A stretch of 6,064 nucleotides of DNA, from positions 1 through 6,064 of the forward strand of contig JBJKSH010000044.1 of NCBI GenBank assembly GCA_046704255.1, given 5' to 3'. Of the stretch, positions 5,758 to 6,064 are shown in pieces. The notes under the pieces were generated by a model that did not search any database, had not been told where the DNA came from, and saw only the letters and a list, made by a program, of their open reading frames with translations. How positions within the stretch are numbered: the stretch's first letter is position 1; each line of letters opens with the position of its first letter. The translations under genes and the position numbers were made by a program. The stretch comes from FEN-1297 sp046704255 (GTDB taxonomy: Bacteria; Bacteroidota; Ignavibacteria; Ignavibacteriales; Ignavibacteriaceae).

Positions 5758-6064
5758 ATGAAGTCAAAACAAAAATTTATACATTCATCATTCTGTCTGA
5801 TTTTATTATTCATATTTACATTTATTGTAAAAGTTAATGCTCAAAAGATTGATCCGCCATGGTCAATACTTTCACAAAGCGGAAAATCCTTTACAGTACC
5901 GGGAATTGATAATGTACCGGATCTTCACGGGGATATTAATAATCCGGACCTTGTTGTATTTTTTGCAGGCAATCAGTTTATGGTAGTACCGGATTTAATT
6001 AAAGCATTTAAAGAAGAATACCCGCAGTATAAAAATATTTTTGTAGAAACTCTGCCGCCGGGAA
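5758..6064 (+). CDS. Exported protein, probable periplasmic solute-binding protein (3' truncated by window)
   Basis: The frame opens at ATG 5758 and is still open at the window end, giving 102 complete codons. Residues 1-28 form a signal peptide (K2, K4, K6, hydrophobic core 12-24, likely cleavage NA|Q). No Cys follows the cleavage site, so it is not a lipoprotein. The mature start carries FTVPGIDNVPDLHGDINN (45-62), then LVVFFAGNQFMVVPDLIKAF (65-84) and PQYKNIFVETLPPG (89-102). A first beta-strand (LVVFFAG) followed by a helix (VVPDLIKAFKEEYPQ) and a second strand (IFVETLP) is the opening of a type 2 periplasmic binding fold. It recalls molybdate/tungstate-like (ModA-type, PF13531) binding proteins whose N-terminus reads GNQF...ELI.AF...YP..IFYETLPPG. 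Ligand residues and any transporter genes lie beyond the window, so ligand and name stay open. A solute-binding-like protein without a transporter is also possible. The upstream gap holds the FNR-type palindrome. Confidence 0.65.
   Translation, partial: MKSKQKFIHSSFCLILLFIFTFIVKVNAQKIDPPWSILSQSGKSFTVPGIDNVPDLHGDINNPDLVVFFAGNQFMVVPDLIKAFKEEYPQYKNIFVETLPPG

Overview
The window is AT-rich and carries three complete genes and two genes cut by its edges. Signal peptides that end in 'A-Q', an orphan Tyr/Asn/Ser-rich outer-membrane barrel and low GC point to a Gram-negative member of the Bacteroidota/Ignavibacteria side of the tree. This is inferred from protein style; no rRNA or other marker gene is present.

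Layout. (1) Bases 3-602, + strand: the C-terminal 199 residues of a multi-pass membrane protein that resembles the transmembrane half of fused spermidine-synthase-like proteins. (2) Bases 603-756: a spacer with a degenerate G/C-rich hairpin (651-706) that looks like a dispersed repeat. (3) Bases 757-1623, +: a secreted acid-phosphatase-like phosphoesterase, with a good intrinsic terminator folded across its stop codon. (4) Bases 1665-3725, +: a one-chain ADP-forming acyl-CoA (acetate) synthetase with its catalytic histidines and glutamate intact. (5) Bases 3726-3832: the convergent gap, holding a perfect 11-bp hairpin with a 13-nt loop. (6) Bases 3833-5203, - strand: a predicted outer-membrane beta-barrel with a soluble helical insert, family not named. 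(7) Bases 5204-5757: a 554-bp divergent intergenic region rich in dyads, including a perfect 30-bp palindrome with an exact FNR-type core (TTGAT-N4-ATCAA) and a pair of TTGTNACAA sites 25 bp apart. (8) Bases 5758-6064, +: the first 102 codons of an exported protein, probably a periplasmic solute-binding protein, cut by the window end.

The genes do not form one obvious pathway. The ADP-forming synthetase makes ATP from acyl-CoA, which is typical of fermentative or anaerobic metabolism, and the FNR-like palindrome would fit control by oxygen or redox state; that link is inference. I see no CRISPR array, transposase, tRNA, rRNA or recognisable defence system. The most unusual material is the intergenic dyads and the orphan barrel protein, not a new multi-gene system.
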